Below, piece by piece: positions 1 to 9,649 of a stretch of 64,000 bases of DNA. A program made the translations under genes and the position numbers. This stretch comes from Gracilibacillus alcaliphilus (GTDB lineage Bacteria; Bacillota; Bacilli; Bacillales; Amphibacillaceae): contig NZ_JAFBFA010000004.1 in NCBI RefSeq assembly GCF_016909015.1, positions 124,001 through 188,000 on the forward strand. The letters run 5' to 3'. The notes beneath the pieces were generated by a model. It did no database searches, was not told the DNA's origin, and saw only the letters and a list, made by a program, of their open reading frames with translations. The number at the start of each line of letters is the position of its first letter. Within the stretch, counting starts at the first letter, position 1.

Positions 1-181
1 CATAGAAGAAATAAATGATAGGTATCAAGTGCAAGGCAATCGCTACGGTATGATTCTACAACATTTAGGAGTCTTAACCTGTCCATCCCCCTTCGCTATT
101 CATCAAGGAATGATAGTAAGGTATAGGTGTTTGTTTATGTATGTGAAAGTTGCGTTTAATTCAAACAGAATCATCTAGCAC

Positions 182-221
182 AAAAAAAGAACAAGTGATA
201 TTTGTATAAATCACTTGTTCT
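182..221 (-). terminator. Intrinsic terminator of cwlO-like gene
   Basis: A 12-bp perfect stem (188-199 with 210-221) has a 10-nt loop and, on the minus strand, is followed by a run of seven T. It lies just past the stop codon of the endopeptidase gene and ends its transcript. Confidence 0.85.
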
Positions 222-232
222 TCTTCATTTCT

Positions 233-1660
233 TTAGTTAGCTACACGACGCACATGTCCCGCAAAAGTCTTTTTCCAATATCCGCTTCCCATGTTAGCAA
301 TTTCTACACCGTTTGAACTTTGGGAACCGATGAACTGATTGTTTCCTAGGTAGATACCTACGTGACCATTCTTTTTGTATGTATCAAAGAAAACAATATC
401 ACCAGGCTTCATATCACTTGTAGAAACTTTTGTACCAACTGTTGCTAAAGCGTCTGTACTTGCTGGAAGACTAATTCCACCTTGACCAAATGCCCAGCTT
501 ACAAAACCTGAACAGTCAAAACGTCCATTTGCAATATCATAAGCGCTTCTTCCACCGCCAAATACATAAACAGAGTTACCAATATATTTATTACCAGCAT
601 TCATAATAGTTTGTAAGTTTCCACTAGCTGACGCAGTTGTTTTTGGTTGGCTTACTGTTTTCTCAGCTGGTTTGCTGCTGCTAGAAACATTGGCAGTATT
701 ATTTGAACTGTCTGAGCTGTTAGCACTGCTGTTGTTACTGCTGCTTGATTCATTATCATTACTGGAGGAATTCTCATTTGAACTTGAAGAACTTTCTGCT
801 GCTGAAGCATTTTCTTCTGTATCGGCTGCTTCACTTGCTTGTTCTTCTTCCGCAGCTTCTGCCTCAGCTCTTGCTCTAGCTGCTTCTTCCTCTTGCTGGA
901 TACGACGACGTTCTGCTTCTTCTGCCTCTTCAATGGCACGCTCTTTATTTGCTAAAAGCTCATCTTCAATCTTAAGATCACCTAAAATATCACTATTTTC
1001 TTCTTCTTTTTGTTTTAACTCATCTTTTAATTCTTCATTTTGATCTTTTTGAGCAACAATTTGTTCTTGCATTTCTTCATAATCTGCTTTAACATCTTCT
1101 AATTCTTGTAATTTCGTATCTAATTCTTTTTTATTTGCTTCAACTGCTTCTTTATCTTCTTGCTGACGTTCTAGTAGATCTTGATCCGCTTGTGTAATTT
1201 TGTTTACAAGAGATACACGGTCAATTAAATCGATAAAATTATCAGCTCCAAGAAGTACTTCTAAGTACCCGGTAGAACCGCCGTTTTCCTGTAAAGAAGA
1301 GATTCTTTCTTTTAAGATTTCATTTCTACGCTCTATATTCTCTTCAATTTTTTCAATCTCTTTTTCTAAATCAGTAATATTAGATTCTGCTTGAGCAATC
1401 TTGTCCTTTGTTGCTTTAATTTCTTTTTCATTGTCTGCGATAGCTTCGTCCAAACGTTGGATTTTCTCGTTTAATTCAATTAATTCTGTTTTAATTTTTT
1501 CAATTTCCTGTTCTTTTTCACTAATATCTGCTTGTACCTCAGACCGTTGTGACTGCACTTCTTCTTTTGTTTCCGCGCTAACCGATTGAGCAAATAACAA
1601 ACCTGTGACAACTGAAAGAGCAACAACAGAACTTTTTACCGTAATCTTTTTCTCTCGCAT
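233..1660 (-). CDS. cwlO: CwlO-like peptidoglycan DL-endopeptidase
   Basis: Secreted cell-wall hydrolase of 475 aa, close to the length of B. subtilis CwlO. A signal peptide ends near residue 29 (SVSA/E). A long Glu/Lys-rich coiled coil follows (about 30-260), then a Ser/Asn/Ala-rich linker (about 265-345) and a C-terminal NlpC/P60 domain. The catalytic Cys is C383 (RFDCSG) and the His is H433 (NGHVG). The family cuts D-Glu-meso-DAP bonds in stem peptides and, in B. subtilis, is activated by FtsEX through the coiled coil. Here it is a single-gene unit with its own terminator. The 5' region is long (about 450 bp to the next terminator); I could not place a WalR box with confidence. Function is inferred from domain order. 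Confidence 0.88.
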   Translation of the reverse strand: MREKKITVKSSVVALSVVTGLLFAQSVSAETKEEVQSQRSEVQADISEKEQEIEKIKTELIELNEKIQRLDEAIADNEKEIKATKDKIAQAESNITDLEKEIEKIEENIERRNEILKERISSLQENGGSTGYLEVLLGADNFIDLIDRVSLVNKITQADQDLLERQQEDKEAVEANKKELDTKLQELEDVKADYEEMQEQIVAQKDQNEELKDELKQKEEENSDILGDLKIEDELLANKERAIEEAEEAERRRIQQEEEAARARAEAEAAEEEQASEAADTEENASAAESSSSSNENSSSNDNESSSSNNSSANSSDSSNNTANVSSSSKPAEKTVSQPKTTASASGNLQTIMNAGNKYIGNSVYVFGGGRSAYDIANGRFDCSGFVSWAFGQGGISLPASTDALATVGTKVSTSDMKPGDIVFFDTYKKNGHVGIYLGNNQFIGSQSSNGVEIANMGSGYWKKTFAGHVRRVAN

Positions 1661-2111
1661 TTTTAATAATTCCCCTACTTTCGTTCATTTTGGTATTCTA
1701 TGTATAATTCTATATTCTTATTGAGATCTATGATGTATTTCTTTTGAACCAGACTCAGTGTAACATACATAGATTTCAATCGTATGATGCTAATGTTACA
1801 AATATATTTCAAAATCGAGAAAATAATTCTTATATTTTGTCAAGAATAACAGCTGTATATAGCAAAGAATCGCAATAAATTGGCATTTTACCTCGAATCC
1901 AAGAGAAAAACAAATGTAACATTTCCGTCTTTTTCTATCAACATTTTTTAATAGAAAATAATTCTTGCAAACCCGAACTTAGATTTCAAGTTTACGTATT
2001 CGTTATCTATTATAGCTTATTATTTTCTAACCTCCCTGTCTTTCAAAGTAAATTAAACTGTTCACTGCTCTTATTTCCCATTCAAACTAGACAAATTTTG
2101 TAGAATTCCGC
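1661..2111. other. Intergenic region, presumed cwlO leader
   Basis: About 450 AT-rich bases upstream of the cwlO-like start. There is no convincing gene. TGTAAC-like half sites occur but not as a properly spaced WalR direct repeat, and I recognised no riboswitch. The promoter and leader of the endopeptidase must lie here. Confidence 0.4.
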
Positions 2112-2151
2112 CAAAAAAACCCGAATCTATAAAAATAAATTCAGGTTTTTA
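2112..2151 (-). terminator. Terminator of Yes-type sugar-uptake operon
   Basis: A 7-bp stem (CCTGAAT/ATTCGGG, one wobble) has an AT-rich loop and is followed by seven T on the minus strand. It sits 47 bp past the stop of the yesL-like gene and closes the ABC-transporter operon. Confidence 0.8.
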
Positions 2152-2198
2152 TTCGCATTTTAGCGATTATGCTCTACTTTTGACCCGGCTCTTTTCTT

Positions 2199-2834
2199 CT
2201 ATTTTTCTTCGATACTAGCTTTCTGGGCAATCTGTTTTTGTTTCTGATAGATTTTATTACTCGCATGTAAGGCAGGCATCGTTAAAACAATCGCCAATAC
2301 ACTCATGCTAAAAAAGAGAAACAACCATTGAAAATGCCATAACCCATACAGTACCGCAAAAGCACCTAATGCCATACAGACAGTTTGAAGCGGGTTTAGC
2401 AGCACCATGAAGAAGCTGGTTTTTATCACATCCATGATTTTCATATCAAAATGTACATAGACAGGAAATAGATACAAAATAGTTAAAACTGCCATAATAG
2501 AAATAATGAGAAAAGGAATCGTCAGAATTAAACTTGCCTGGTTGGATACAATCGTAATAAACAGAAAATCCAGATACAAAATGTACGCCAATAGCACAAA
2601 TGGATACCCGAGTAGATTGGCTGACAGCAGCCCCTGCCGAAACTGTTTCCAGAACTGTTGGAAAACAGGAATATCTGTATGACCTGTTATCCATTTTCTT
2701 ACGACCGCAAAAGTTGCTACCGTTGCTGGAAAGAAGCCAGCCACCACTAACCCCATCATACTAAAGCCTAGCCAAAGCAGGTTCAAATAAGCAACCTTTG
2801 TGATCCATTCTAACACCTTATTTAATGCAGCCAT
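2199..2834 (-). CDS. YesL-like DUF624 membrane protein
   Basis: A 211-aa polytopic membrane protein of the YesL/DUF624 family, with about five to six hydrophobic segments. These genes accompany carbohydrate ABC importers and YesMN two-component systems; the biochemical role is unknown. The open frame runs upstream into the preceding permease gene. The start was placed at 2834 because AAGGGAG lies 7-8 bases before the ATG and the protein then opens with MAALNKVLEW, typical of the family. It is last in the operon, 17 bp after the MalG-type permease. Confidence 0.8.
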   Translation of the reverse strand: MAALNKVLEWITKVAYLNLLWLGFSMMGLVVAGFFPATVATFAVVRKWITGHTDIPVFQQFWKQFRQGLLSANLLGYPFVLLAYILYLDFLFITIVSNQASLILTIPFLIISIMAVLTILYLFPVYVHFDMKIMDVIKTSFFMVLLNPLQTVCMALGAFAVLYGLWHFQWLFLFFSMSVLAIVLTMPALHASNKIYQKQKQIAQKASIEEK

Positions 2835-2851
2835 GATTTTCTCCCTTTCTT

Positions 2852-3694
2852 CTATCCCTTTAATCCGCTGGTACTGATGCCTTCCACCACATAACGCTGA
2901 AATATAAAGAAAATAATAAACACAGGGATCAAGGATACAACTGACATCGCAAACATGGCTCCCCAATTAGACACTGTTTCATTACTTAGAAACATATTTA
3001 ATGCCATGGAAACCGTATAGTTACCTGGACTATTCAGATATAATACAGGACCTAACAAGTTACTCCACGTCCAATAAAACGTAAAGATCGAAGTGGTTGC
3101 TAAGGCTGGGACTAATAACGGTAAAATAATTTTGGTGAATATCCCAAAGGTATTACACCCATCAATAATAGCAGCCTCGTCCAGTTCTCTAGGTATAGTC
3201 CTAATGAATTGAACCAATAAAAAAATGAAAAAAGGATGACCAAAATAAGCCGGGACTACCAATGGTTTTAAAGAATTCAACCAATCAAGCTGAGCAAAAA
3301 TAATATATTGCGGAATCATTAGTACTTCAGATGGCAACATTAAGGTCATAATCATAATCGCGAACCATATTCCTCTTCCTGTAAATTTTAATCGTGCAAA
3401 TCCAAAGGCGATCAAGGAACATGAGATCAGATGGCCAAGCAAAACTAACAGGACATAGACAAATGTATTCATAATATAGGTATCAAAACCGTAATTCCCC
3501 ATCCCTTGCCATCCTTGTGCATAATTTTCAAAAGTAAATGGCTTGGGTATTAAGTTGCCAGCTGTTGCAAAAATTTGTCCGGTCTCTTTAAAAGAACTGG
3601 CAATCAGCCAAAACACAGGGTACAGCAGCAGAACAGCTAAACCGCTGACAAAGACATGATAGATTATTTTTTTGATATGCTTTGGTCTCATCAC
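2852..3694 (-). CDS. Carbohydrate ABC transporter permease, MalG type
   Basis: Inner-membrane permease of 280 aa with about six transmembrane helices. The EAA loop reads ELDEAAIIDGCNTFGIF, the site that docks the ATPase. It pairs with the MalF-type permease immediately upstream. It resembles YesQ/MalG, so import of a mono- or oligosaccharide is inferred. The start is GTG at 3694 or the adjacent ATG at 3691; a GGAAGGGGGG ribosome site serves either. No ATPase is encoded here, so a shared MsmX-type ATPase elsewhere is expected, as known for Yes-type importers. Confidence 0.87.
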   Translation of the reverse strand: MMRPKHIKKIIYHVFVSGLAVLLLYPVFWLIASSFKETGQIFATAGNLIPKPFTFENYAQGWQGMGNYGFDTYIMNTFVYVLLVLLGHLISCSLIAFGFARLKFTGRGIWFAIMIMTLMLPSEVLMIPQYIIFAQLDWLNSLKPLVVPAYFGHPFFIFLLVQFIRTIPRELDEAAIIDGCNTFGIFTKIILPLLVPALATTSIFTFYWTWSNLLGPVLYLNSPGNYTVSMALNMFLSNETVSNWGAMFAMSVVSLIPVFIIFFIFQRYVVEGISTSGLKG

Positions 3695-4591
3695 TTATCT
3701 GCCCCCTTCCGATTCGTAATGAACCCAGAATTTGGAGGAATAAAATATCAGTGATGTGATAACCGCAATCACGACTAAAATAACCCATGCCATTGCGGAA
3801 GCATAGCCCATATGGAAAAATTCGAATCCCTGTTTAAACAGATAAAGGGAATACAATAATGTTCCATCTAATGGTCCGCCAGTACCTTTTGAAATAACAT
3901 AAGCGGGAACAAATGTCATAAAAGTTCCAATTGTCTGCATAACAGTATTAAATAAGATAACAGGACTTAACATTGGCAGTGTAATATGGAAAAACTTTTG
4001 GAAATAGCTGCCACCATCTACACTTGCTGCTTCATAATAGCTTTGCGGAATTGATTTTAAGCCAGCTAAAAAGATAAGCATCGACGAACCAAATTGCCAA
4101 ATTGCTAAAAAAATTAACATCCATAGCGCTGCAGTAGGATTGCCAAACCAGCGAACTGGATCTAACCCTAAGCCTTGCAGAGCCAGATTAATGATCCCCT
4201 CATCACCGAAAATGTTGCGCCACATAATAGCTACGGCCACACTTCCACCAATTAGTGATGGTAAATAATAGACAGTACGGTAAAGTCCGACGGCTCTGGA
4301 AGCAGTATTCAATAACATGGCAACAAACAATGCTGAAACAAGCTGAAGCGGCACACCAGCCAATACATAAATAAATGTAACCTTTAGTGACTGTATATAT
4401 CGCGGATCACTGGTAAACATTTCGATATAGTTTGCAAATCCAATCCATTCAGGAGGATTAAATAGATTATAAGAAGTAAAAGAAAAATAAAGTGAAGCAA
4501 TCATAGGAACAATCGTGAATGCTAAAAACCCAATAATAAATGGGCTGATAAATAAGTATCCCCATAAATTTTGCTTCATATGAGTCTGCAT
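3695..4591 (-). CDS. Carbohydrate ABC transporter permease, MalF type
   Basis: A 298-aa permease with six hydrophobic segments. The EAA motif lies near residue 195 (SYYEAASVDGGSYFQKF). It is the YesP/MalF-like partner of the downstream permease; the stop lies directly next to that gene's start, so the two are translationally coupled. The start at 4591 is supported by AAAGGAG nine bases upstream. It is separated from the upstream binding-protein gene by 83 bp that hold a strong hairpin (4624-4664). Confidence 0.88.
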   Translation of the reverse strand: MQTHMKQNLWGYLFISPFIIGFLAFTIVPMIASLYFSFTSYNLFNPPEWIGFANYIEMFTSDPRYIQSLKVTFIYVLAGVPLQLVSALFVAMLLNTASRAVGLYRTVYYLPSLIGGSVAVAIMWRNIFGDEGIINLALQGLGLDPVRWFGNPTAALWMLIFLAIWQFGSSMLIFLAGLKSIPQSYYEAASVDGGSYFQKFFHITLPMLSPVILFNTVMQTIGTFMTFVPAYVISKGTGGPLDGTLLYSLYLFKQGFEFFHMGYASAMAWVILVVIAVITSLIFYSSKFWVHYESEGGR

Positions 4592-4623
4592 AGTTGTGAA
4601 CTCCTTTCCACTATCTCTTTTTT

Positions 4624-4664
4624 AACAAGAATAGCTGACCTGTTAAGAATCAGCTATTCTTGTT
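4624..4664 (-). other. 14-bp perfect hairpin between binding protein and permeases
   Basis: Two 14-base arms (4624-4637, 4651-4664) are perfectly complementary. No T-run follows on the minus strand, so it does not look like a full terminator. In this position (after a solute-binding protein, before permeases) such stem-loops usually protect the upstream mRNA 3' end, raising binding-protein levels over permease. That role is inferred. Confidence 0.7.
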
Positions 4665-4674
4665 CCTCATTCTT

Positions 4675-5982
4675 TTAGTTTCCTAAAATACTTTCTGCTT
4701 GTGTTCTGAAATGCGCTGCAGCATCCTCTGGCGTAACTTCCCCATAGGCAATCTGCTCACTTAAATTACCCAACAGTTCGATAATTTCACCAGCTCCTGA
4801 AGGATCCGGCGCCCCCATTGGTGTGCTGTTTTCTTCTGCCCAAGTCACATATTCAAACACTTTTGCCTGCGCAGCGTCCACTTCTGTTGACAGTTCTTCC
4901 TGTACAATTGAAGAAACTGGTACACCTCTTTCTCCTAAGATGATCTTATTGGCCTCGATATCATTGGCCCAGAAGTCAATAAATTCGGCTGCTGCTTCCT
5001 TATGATCAGAATTTTCCGATATAGAAAAATACATGCTCGGCTTTAGGAATAAACCTTTCTCCAGTTCCTCACCAGGAGGCGGAGCAATCTCAAAATTAAT
5101 ATCTTCATTCATTTCTTGAATCCCTACATATTGATTAGACCATTGATGAACAGCTACCCCTTCTCCCTTCATCACAGGGCTATCTTCCGGTCCAGCATAT
5201 TGAGCTGTTTCATCAGGACTTGGAGTAGCTCCAGAGTCCACTTGCTCTTTTATAATTGTAAAAAAGTCGACAAATAATTGATCATCTTCATAGCCAAGCC
5301 CATTACCATCTTCCGCATAAAGCCGGCCATCATGCTGACGTAAGTAAAGGTTAAAAAATACATCTGACTGCATACCAGTATCAAATATATAATCTGCATT
5401 AGCTGCTAATTCAGCCATTTCTTGATATTCATCCCAACTATACCTTTCCGGCATTTCATCTATACCTATTTCTGCTAAAATCTCTGGATTATAGTGTGTA
5501 CTTAGTACGTTAGAACCTAAATTAAATCCATAAATACCATCATTAATTCTTCCTGCTTCGATCGTATTCTCTGCAATATCAGAGATATCAATCTGCTCGC
5601 CAAAGAATGGTTCTAAATCGGCAAGCTGCCCATTATCAGCATATTGTGAAATATAGGATAAATCCATTTGAATAATATCAGGAAGTTCATTTGCAGCTGC
5701 TTGAGGAGCTAACCTTTGCCAATAATCATCCCAGCCTGCATATTCCGCTTCAATCGTTATATGAGGATTTTGTTCTTCAAACATTTCAATTACTTCTAAT
5801 GTGTAATCATTTCGTGATTGATCTCCCCACCAAGCAATTCTCAAGGTGATATCTCCGCCTGTGCCGCCATCTGTATCATTATCTGCATCACCACTTGTAT
5901 TTTCCGTTCCATCTTCACCACCACATGCAGCCAGCAAAACCATCATGATGACTCCGAATAATCCCAATAAAGATTTTTTCAT
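4675..5982 (-). CDS. Extracellular sugar-binding lipoprotein of ABC importer
   Basis: A 435-aa family-1 solute-binding protein (YesO-like). The lipoprotein signal peptide has lipobox LLAAC with the lipidated Cys at residue 20, followed by an acidic Gly/Asp-rich tether. The mature part carries the usual sugar-binding fold features (ITLRIAWWGDQSRNDYT start; WDDYWQRL). It captures a carbohydrate outside the membrane and delivers it to the two permeases downstream. The many acidic residues suit a halotolerant host (inference). A cre site lies 26-39 bp upstream of the start, which predicts CcpA repression. The substrate cannot be read from sequence. Confidence 0.88.
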   Translation of the reverse strand: MKKSLLGLFGVIMMVLLAACGGEDGTENTSGDADNDTDGGTGGDITLRIAWWGDQSRNDYTLEVIEMFEEQNPHITIEAEYAGWDDYWQRLAPQAAANELPDIIQMDLSYISQYADNGQLADLEPFFGEQIDISDIAENTIEAGRINDGIYGFNLGSNVLSTHYNPEILAEIGIDEMPERYSWDEYQEMAELAANADYIFDTGMQSDVFFNLYLRQHDGRLYAEDGNGLGYEDDQLFVDFFTIIKEQVDSGATPSPDETAQYAGPEDSPVMKGEGVAVHQWSNQYVGIQEMNEDINFEIAPPPGEELEKGLFLKPSMYFSISENSDHKEAAAEFIDFWANDIEANKIILGERGVPVSSIVQEELSTEVDAAQAKVFEYVTWAEENSTPMGAPDPSGAGEIIELLGNLSEQIAYGEVTPEDAAAHFRTQAESILGN

Positions 5983-6007
5983 TCTTCATCTCCCCTTTTT
6001 ATTATTT

Positions 6008-6021
6008 TGTAAGCGATTACA
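6008..6021 (-). promoter_or_regulatory. cre site (CcpA operator) before binding-protein gene
   Basis: TGTAAGCGATTACA fits the Gram-positive cre consensus (TGNAANCGNNNNCA) and is nearly palindromic. It lies 26-39 bp upstream of the binding-protein start, where CcpA with HPr-Ser-P or Crh-P would block transcription. A TATAAT hexamer on the minus strand (6052-6057) may be the -10 of an internal promoter, though no good -35 is spaced from it. Confidence 0.82.
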
Positions 6022-6082
6022 ACCATATGGTAACAGATATGTTCGTCAAGGTATTATAGAAAAATCAGTGGTCAATGTTTAA

Positions 6083-6341
6083 AAAAAAGAGCATTTTGAT
6101 TACTATGATTATTTCTCTACTTTATTAAAATAATTTATTAACAGATAAGATTTCTCTATAATTGAAACGTTTTAGTGAAACAATACTTACAACAGCAGAA
6201 CTTGTCCTGATACATTCTGCCTCCTCTCTGACAAAGGAAAGACAGAATGTATGAAATATCCTATACCATCTCTAATCGCTCTTTCTTCTAAACAATTGAC
6301 CCATTAGCTAATCTGTTAATGTCAAAAGATCTTCCTTTGTG
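6083..6341. other. Intergenic region between response regulator and binding protein
   Basis: No gene is seen. An imperfect inverted repeat (about 6210-6252, arms ATACATTCTG/CAGAATGTAT) lies after the response-regulator stop; without a T-run it is only a weak terminator candidate. The separate cre site downstream suggests that the binding protein and permeases have their own promoter. Confidence 0.4.
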
Positions 6342-7853
6342 TTATTCTCCTCTTGTCTTAATGATTTCAGATGGTGTACTGCCTTTTATCCGTTTGAACA
6401 ATTGGCTGAAGTATTGGGGGTTGTTGCCGAAACCTATTTTCTCTGCTAATTCAAATACCTTGATATCTCTTTCGTTCTCAATAATTTCTACTGCCTTGTT
6501 AATACGGGCATTGGTTACATAAGATGAGAAACCCTGCCCTACCTCGGCTTTAAATGTTTTGCCTAAATAGTCAGCATTCATATATAAGTGATCAGAGGCT
6601 ATCCCTTGTAACGATAATTCCGAATTGCTTAATTCCTCTTCAATCACAGCCAGCATTTGCTGTACTATTTTTGAGTATTTAACCGATGTCTTTGAATAAG
6701 TAATTAAGCGTTTAAACAGTTCTGTGAAAAAAGCCAATAATTCTGAGCTGTATTGATCATTCTCGATCTGTTCAATTGCTTCTACCCGATCTTCTGTCGT
6801 AACATGCGGATACTTATTCATTAATATAAGATACAGCTGCACGGCATATCCCTTCACCAACTTAGGAGATATACGCTGCTGCTTTGCCTGCTCCACAAAT
6901 GCCTGAAAATATGTCGACAATTGTACTGTTTTCTCACTTCTTAACATACGTAAGACCTTGTCAATGTCTACCTCCAAATCGGCAGGGATTTTTTCTTGAA
7001 AACGAAAGGAACTGGCGTAGTCTATTGTACTTCCCCTGTCTTGGTAAAAAAGTTGTTCCGCAAGGTCGTATATATTCGGAAAGGAACCATTATGACGTAA
7101 GTTGTAATCATTAATGATTATGGCAGTAAAGCGATGTTCCTGCATTTTTGGATTAGTCGATAAAAAATGGGCTATATAATGATTGATTAACACATGCCTT
7201 GGCAGACTGGTAATCCATTTATTATCTAGACAGATATCAATCACCAGTTCTTCTCCAAATTCTTTTACCACGGCTTGTTTGATATCTATACATTCCTCAT
7301 AGGTTAGCTTATCTTCTGCCACTAACATGAAGAAGCCAAATTCTTTTCCTTGAAACAAGGCACCCATTAACTGATGGACTTTGGCAGATAGATTTTCGGT
7401 TATAGGGTGGCCATTGAATAATTGCTGCAAGATTTCACGCCATTCCATTTTGATGCTTAATTTCTTTTCTTGTTCAGATGTATCGATTTCTTGAATGACC
7501 TCTTGCAATGCTTCCGCAATTTGTTGTTCATTACAAGGCTTTAACAGGTAATGTTTCACCCCGTAGCGCATGGCCTGTCTGGCATACTCGAACTCATTAT
7601 AACCAGACAGAAAAATCCACTTGATCTCTGGAAATTCCGCCTGAGCCTTTTTGATTAAACCAATCCCGTCCAATCCTGGCATCGTGATATCCGAAATCAC
7701 AATATCTGGCTGCTGTTCCTTGATAAATTGATAACCTTCTATTCCATTCATTGCCTTACCAATTAAGTTGGTTTCATACGCTTGCCAATCTACAATAGAA
7801 GAAATCCCCTCCAAAATCATCCGTTCATCATCTACTAATAACACGGTATACAT
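6342..7853 (-). CDS. YesN-type response regulator with AraC output domain
   Basis: A 503-aa regulator. The N-terminal receiver domain has phospho-acceptor D55 (ISDITMPG) and acidic pocket residues VDDE at 7-10. The middle is poorly conserved, and the C-terminus (about 400-503) is an AraC-type double helix-turn-helix. It overlaps the kinase gene by one base (TAATG), so the pair is co-translated. It likely activates the neighbouring importer in response to the cognate sugar, as for other YesMN-type systems. The target site is not identified. Confidence 0.88.
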   Translation of the reverse strand: MYTVLLVDDERMILEGISSIVDWQAYETNLIGKAMNGIEGYQFIKEQQPDIVISDITMPGLDGIGLIKKAQAEFPEIKWIFLSGYNEFEYARQAMRYGVKHYLLKPCNEQQIAEALQEVIQEIDTSEQEKKLSIKMEWREILQQLFNGHPITENLSAKVHQLMGALFQGKEFGFFMLVAEDKLTYEECIDIKQAVVKEFGEELVIDICLDNKWITSLPRHVLINHYIAHFLSTNPKMQEHRFTAIIINDYNLRHNGSFPNIYDLAEQLFYQDRGSTIDYASSFRFQEKIPADLEVDIDKVLRMLRSEKTVQLSTYFQAFVEQAKQQRISPKLVKGYAVQLYLILMNKYPHVTTEDRVEAIEQIENDQYSSELLAFFTELFKRLITYSKTSVKYSKIVQQMLAVIEEELSNSELSLQGIASDHLYMNADYLGKTFKAEVGQGFSSYVTNARINKAVEIIENERDIKVFELAEKIGFGNNPQYFSQLFKRIKGSTPSEIIKTRGE

Positions 7854-9616
7854 TACATGGTTCCATCCTTTCTTGGTAATCTAATAGAAACAACTGTACC
7901 TTGATGTATAATACTTTCTATCTTCAATCCATATTCCTCTCCAAACAGCATCCTTATGCGTTCATTAATATTGCGAATACCGATCCCTGTACCTTTTGCT
8001 GTATATTCTCCTTGTTCTATTTCACGAATATAGTCTGGATTCATGCCTGGTCCGTTATCTGCTATCGTTATGATTATTTGCTGTTCTTCTTCTCGCACCG
8101 ATAAAGTGACAGCACAAGGTCCGATAATTTCCTGCAGTCCATATTTAATCGAGTTTTCAATCAATGGCTGAATTATAAATTTAGGTACCATTACGGTTAG
8201 ATATTTTTCTTCTATATCCTTTGAAAATTGCAGCCGCTCCTCAAAGCGGTATCGTTGAATCGTGATATAGTGATCCACGATAGCCAGCTCTTCTTTCAAA
8301 GAAATCAGGGCTTCTTTTGTATTAATAGACGCACGCAGCACATATCCTAATGATTCTGCCATTTGTGCTATCTTCTTTTCACCTGCCATTTGAGCGGACC
8401 AATTAATCGATTCTAACGTATTATAGAGAAAATGCGGATGCACTTGTGCTTGTAAAGTCTCAAATTCCGATTCTTTAATAAGCAGCTGTTTCTTATAGTT
8501 TTCAATAATTAAATCATTGATTTGCTGCATCATTTTCTTGAAGTTCTCATGCATTTGACCTGCTTCATCTTTGGAGGTCCTTACTTCCATACCGACATCT
8601 TCATAATTAAAATCACCCGTCTGCACCTTTTTCATTTTCTTATTCAGACTTTCAATTGGATTGACAATTGTGCCAGTAAATTTAACACCTAGAAATACAA
8701 CCAAAATAAATAAGATCGAATAGGTCAAAAACACTGCCGTTCTGGCCTTTGTGATAACCGTAAACAGACTGCTGTATGGGGTAATAATGACATATGTCCA
8801 GTCCAAATGATCTGCTTCAGATTCGGAATAGGTAAAGAAGTACTTTTCCCCTTGATAGCTGATAATCTGATATCCTTGTTTCCCTTCCATATATGATGAC
8901 GGCTTAAAATCCTCGAAAAAATTTTCACTTGCAAACAGCTGATACTCCTGTTTGTCAAAAATCAAAAAATTAGTTCCTTGTGCCTCCATATTATTAGTTA
9001 ATTCATCCATCATTTGCCTGATATTAACTCGAATGCCCATTGTACCTAGATTCTCAAGTGAAAAATTGATATATTCACGAATTCCTCTTACTGCTGTCAC
9101 GCTTTCATCCTCTTCTGAAGGAGAAACCCAACTGATTCCGCCCTCTGCCTCATTTGCCGCTTCCTTCAATGCTTCTCTTCTTTCTTCTGACAAGCGAACG
9201 GTCATATTTCCGCTGGCATATTCATTATCCGATGTGTCATATACTTGGATCGATTGCACATATTTGTTAAGGGCACCAATTTGCAGCAGATGTCTCCTCA
9301 ATTCACTGCCAAAAAGAAACTTATAGTAATGAGATTCAGTATTATTTATATCTAATAAGTAAGATTGTACATACCGATCTGTGGCAATTTGATAGGATAA
9401 CTGCTCCATTTTTCTTAATTCGGATTCCATTGAATTCATCGATACTTGTAACGCTTGAGCTGATTGGCGGTAGATTTCTTGATTATACAGATTAAAGGCA
9501 TATTGCAGAATCGATAATCCTCCTACACTAAAAGATAACAGCACTAAAGTCGTCAAAATCACCATCTTATATTTCAAGCGGAGGTCTAGAAAGAAATCCG
9601 TTAAATATGTAATCAT
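7853..9616 (-). CDS. YesM-type sensor histidine kinase
   Basis: A 587-aa membrane kinase. TM1 is about 19-41, an extracellular sensor domain spans about 42-290, TM2 is about 294-313, then HAMP, a His_kinase domain with H395 (VHPHFLYNTLE), and an HATPase with DNGPGM near the C-terminus. It belongs to the LytS/YesM class that senses carbohydrates or cell-envelope cues. It is the first gene of the locus, with AGGAGGAG just before the ATG and a cre-like site 18-33 bp upstream. Confidence 0.88.
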   Translation of the reverse strand: MITYLTDFFLDLRLKYKMVILTTLVLLSFSVGGLSILQYAFNLYNQEIYRQSAQALQVSMNSMESELRKMEQLSYQIATDRYVQSYLLDINNTESHYYKFLFGSELRRHLLQIGALNKYVQSIQVYDTSDNEYASGNMTVRLSEERREALKEAANEAEGGISWVSPSEEDESVTAVRGIREYINFSLENLGTMGIRVNIRQMMDELTNNMEAQGTNFLIFDKQEYQLFASENFFEDFKPSSYMEGKQGYQIISYQGEKYFFTYSESEADHLDWTYVIITPYSSLFTVITKARTAVFLTYSILFILVVFLGVKFTGTIVNPIESLNKKMKKVQTGDFNYEDVGMEVRTSKDEAGQMHENFKKMMQQINDLIIENYKKQLLIKESEFETLQAQVHPHFLYNTLESINWSAQMAGEKKIAQMAESLGYVLRASINTKEALISLKEELAIVDHYITIQRYRFEERLQFSKDIEEKYLTVMVPKFIIQPLIENSIKYGLQEIIGPCAVTLSVREEEQQIIITIADNGPGMNPDYIREIEQGEYTAKGTGIGIRNINERIRMLFGEEYGLKIESIIHQGTVVSIRLPRKDGTM

Positions 9617-9633
9617 ATACTCCTCCTTTCAAA

Positions 9634-9649
9634 ATGACAACGTTTTCAT
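9634..9649 (-). promoter_or_regulatory. cre-like site before sensor kinase
   Basis: ATGACAACGTTTTCAT matches WTGNAANCGNWWNCAW with a single mismatch (C in place of the first A). It lies 18-33 bp before the kinase start. With the perfect site at 6008 it implies that both halves of the locus respond to CcpA. Confidence 0.65.

Noticed and set aside
1..180. 58-codon frame open from the window edge on the plus strand
   Set aside because: Could be the end of a gene outside the window, but I recognise no motif and cannot tell it from chance in AT-rich DNA.
672..1043. 123-codon frame on the plus strand, Leu/Ser-rich
   Set aside because: Antisense shadow of the Ser-rich and coiled-coil part of the CwlO-like gene.
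1661..2111. c-di-AMP (ydaO) riboswitch before the wall hydrolase gene
   Set aside because: This class often precedes wall hydrolases, but none of its conserved GAACC-type core blocks was found on the minus strand.
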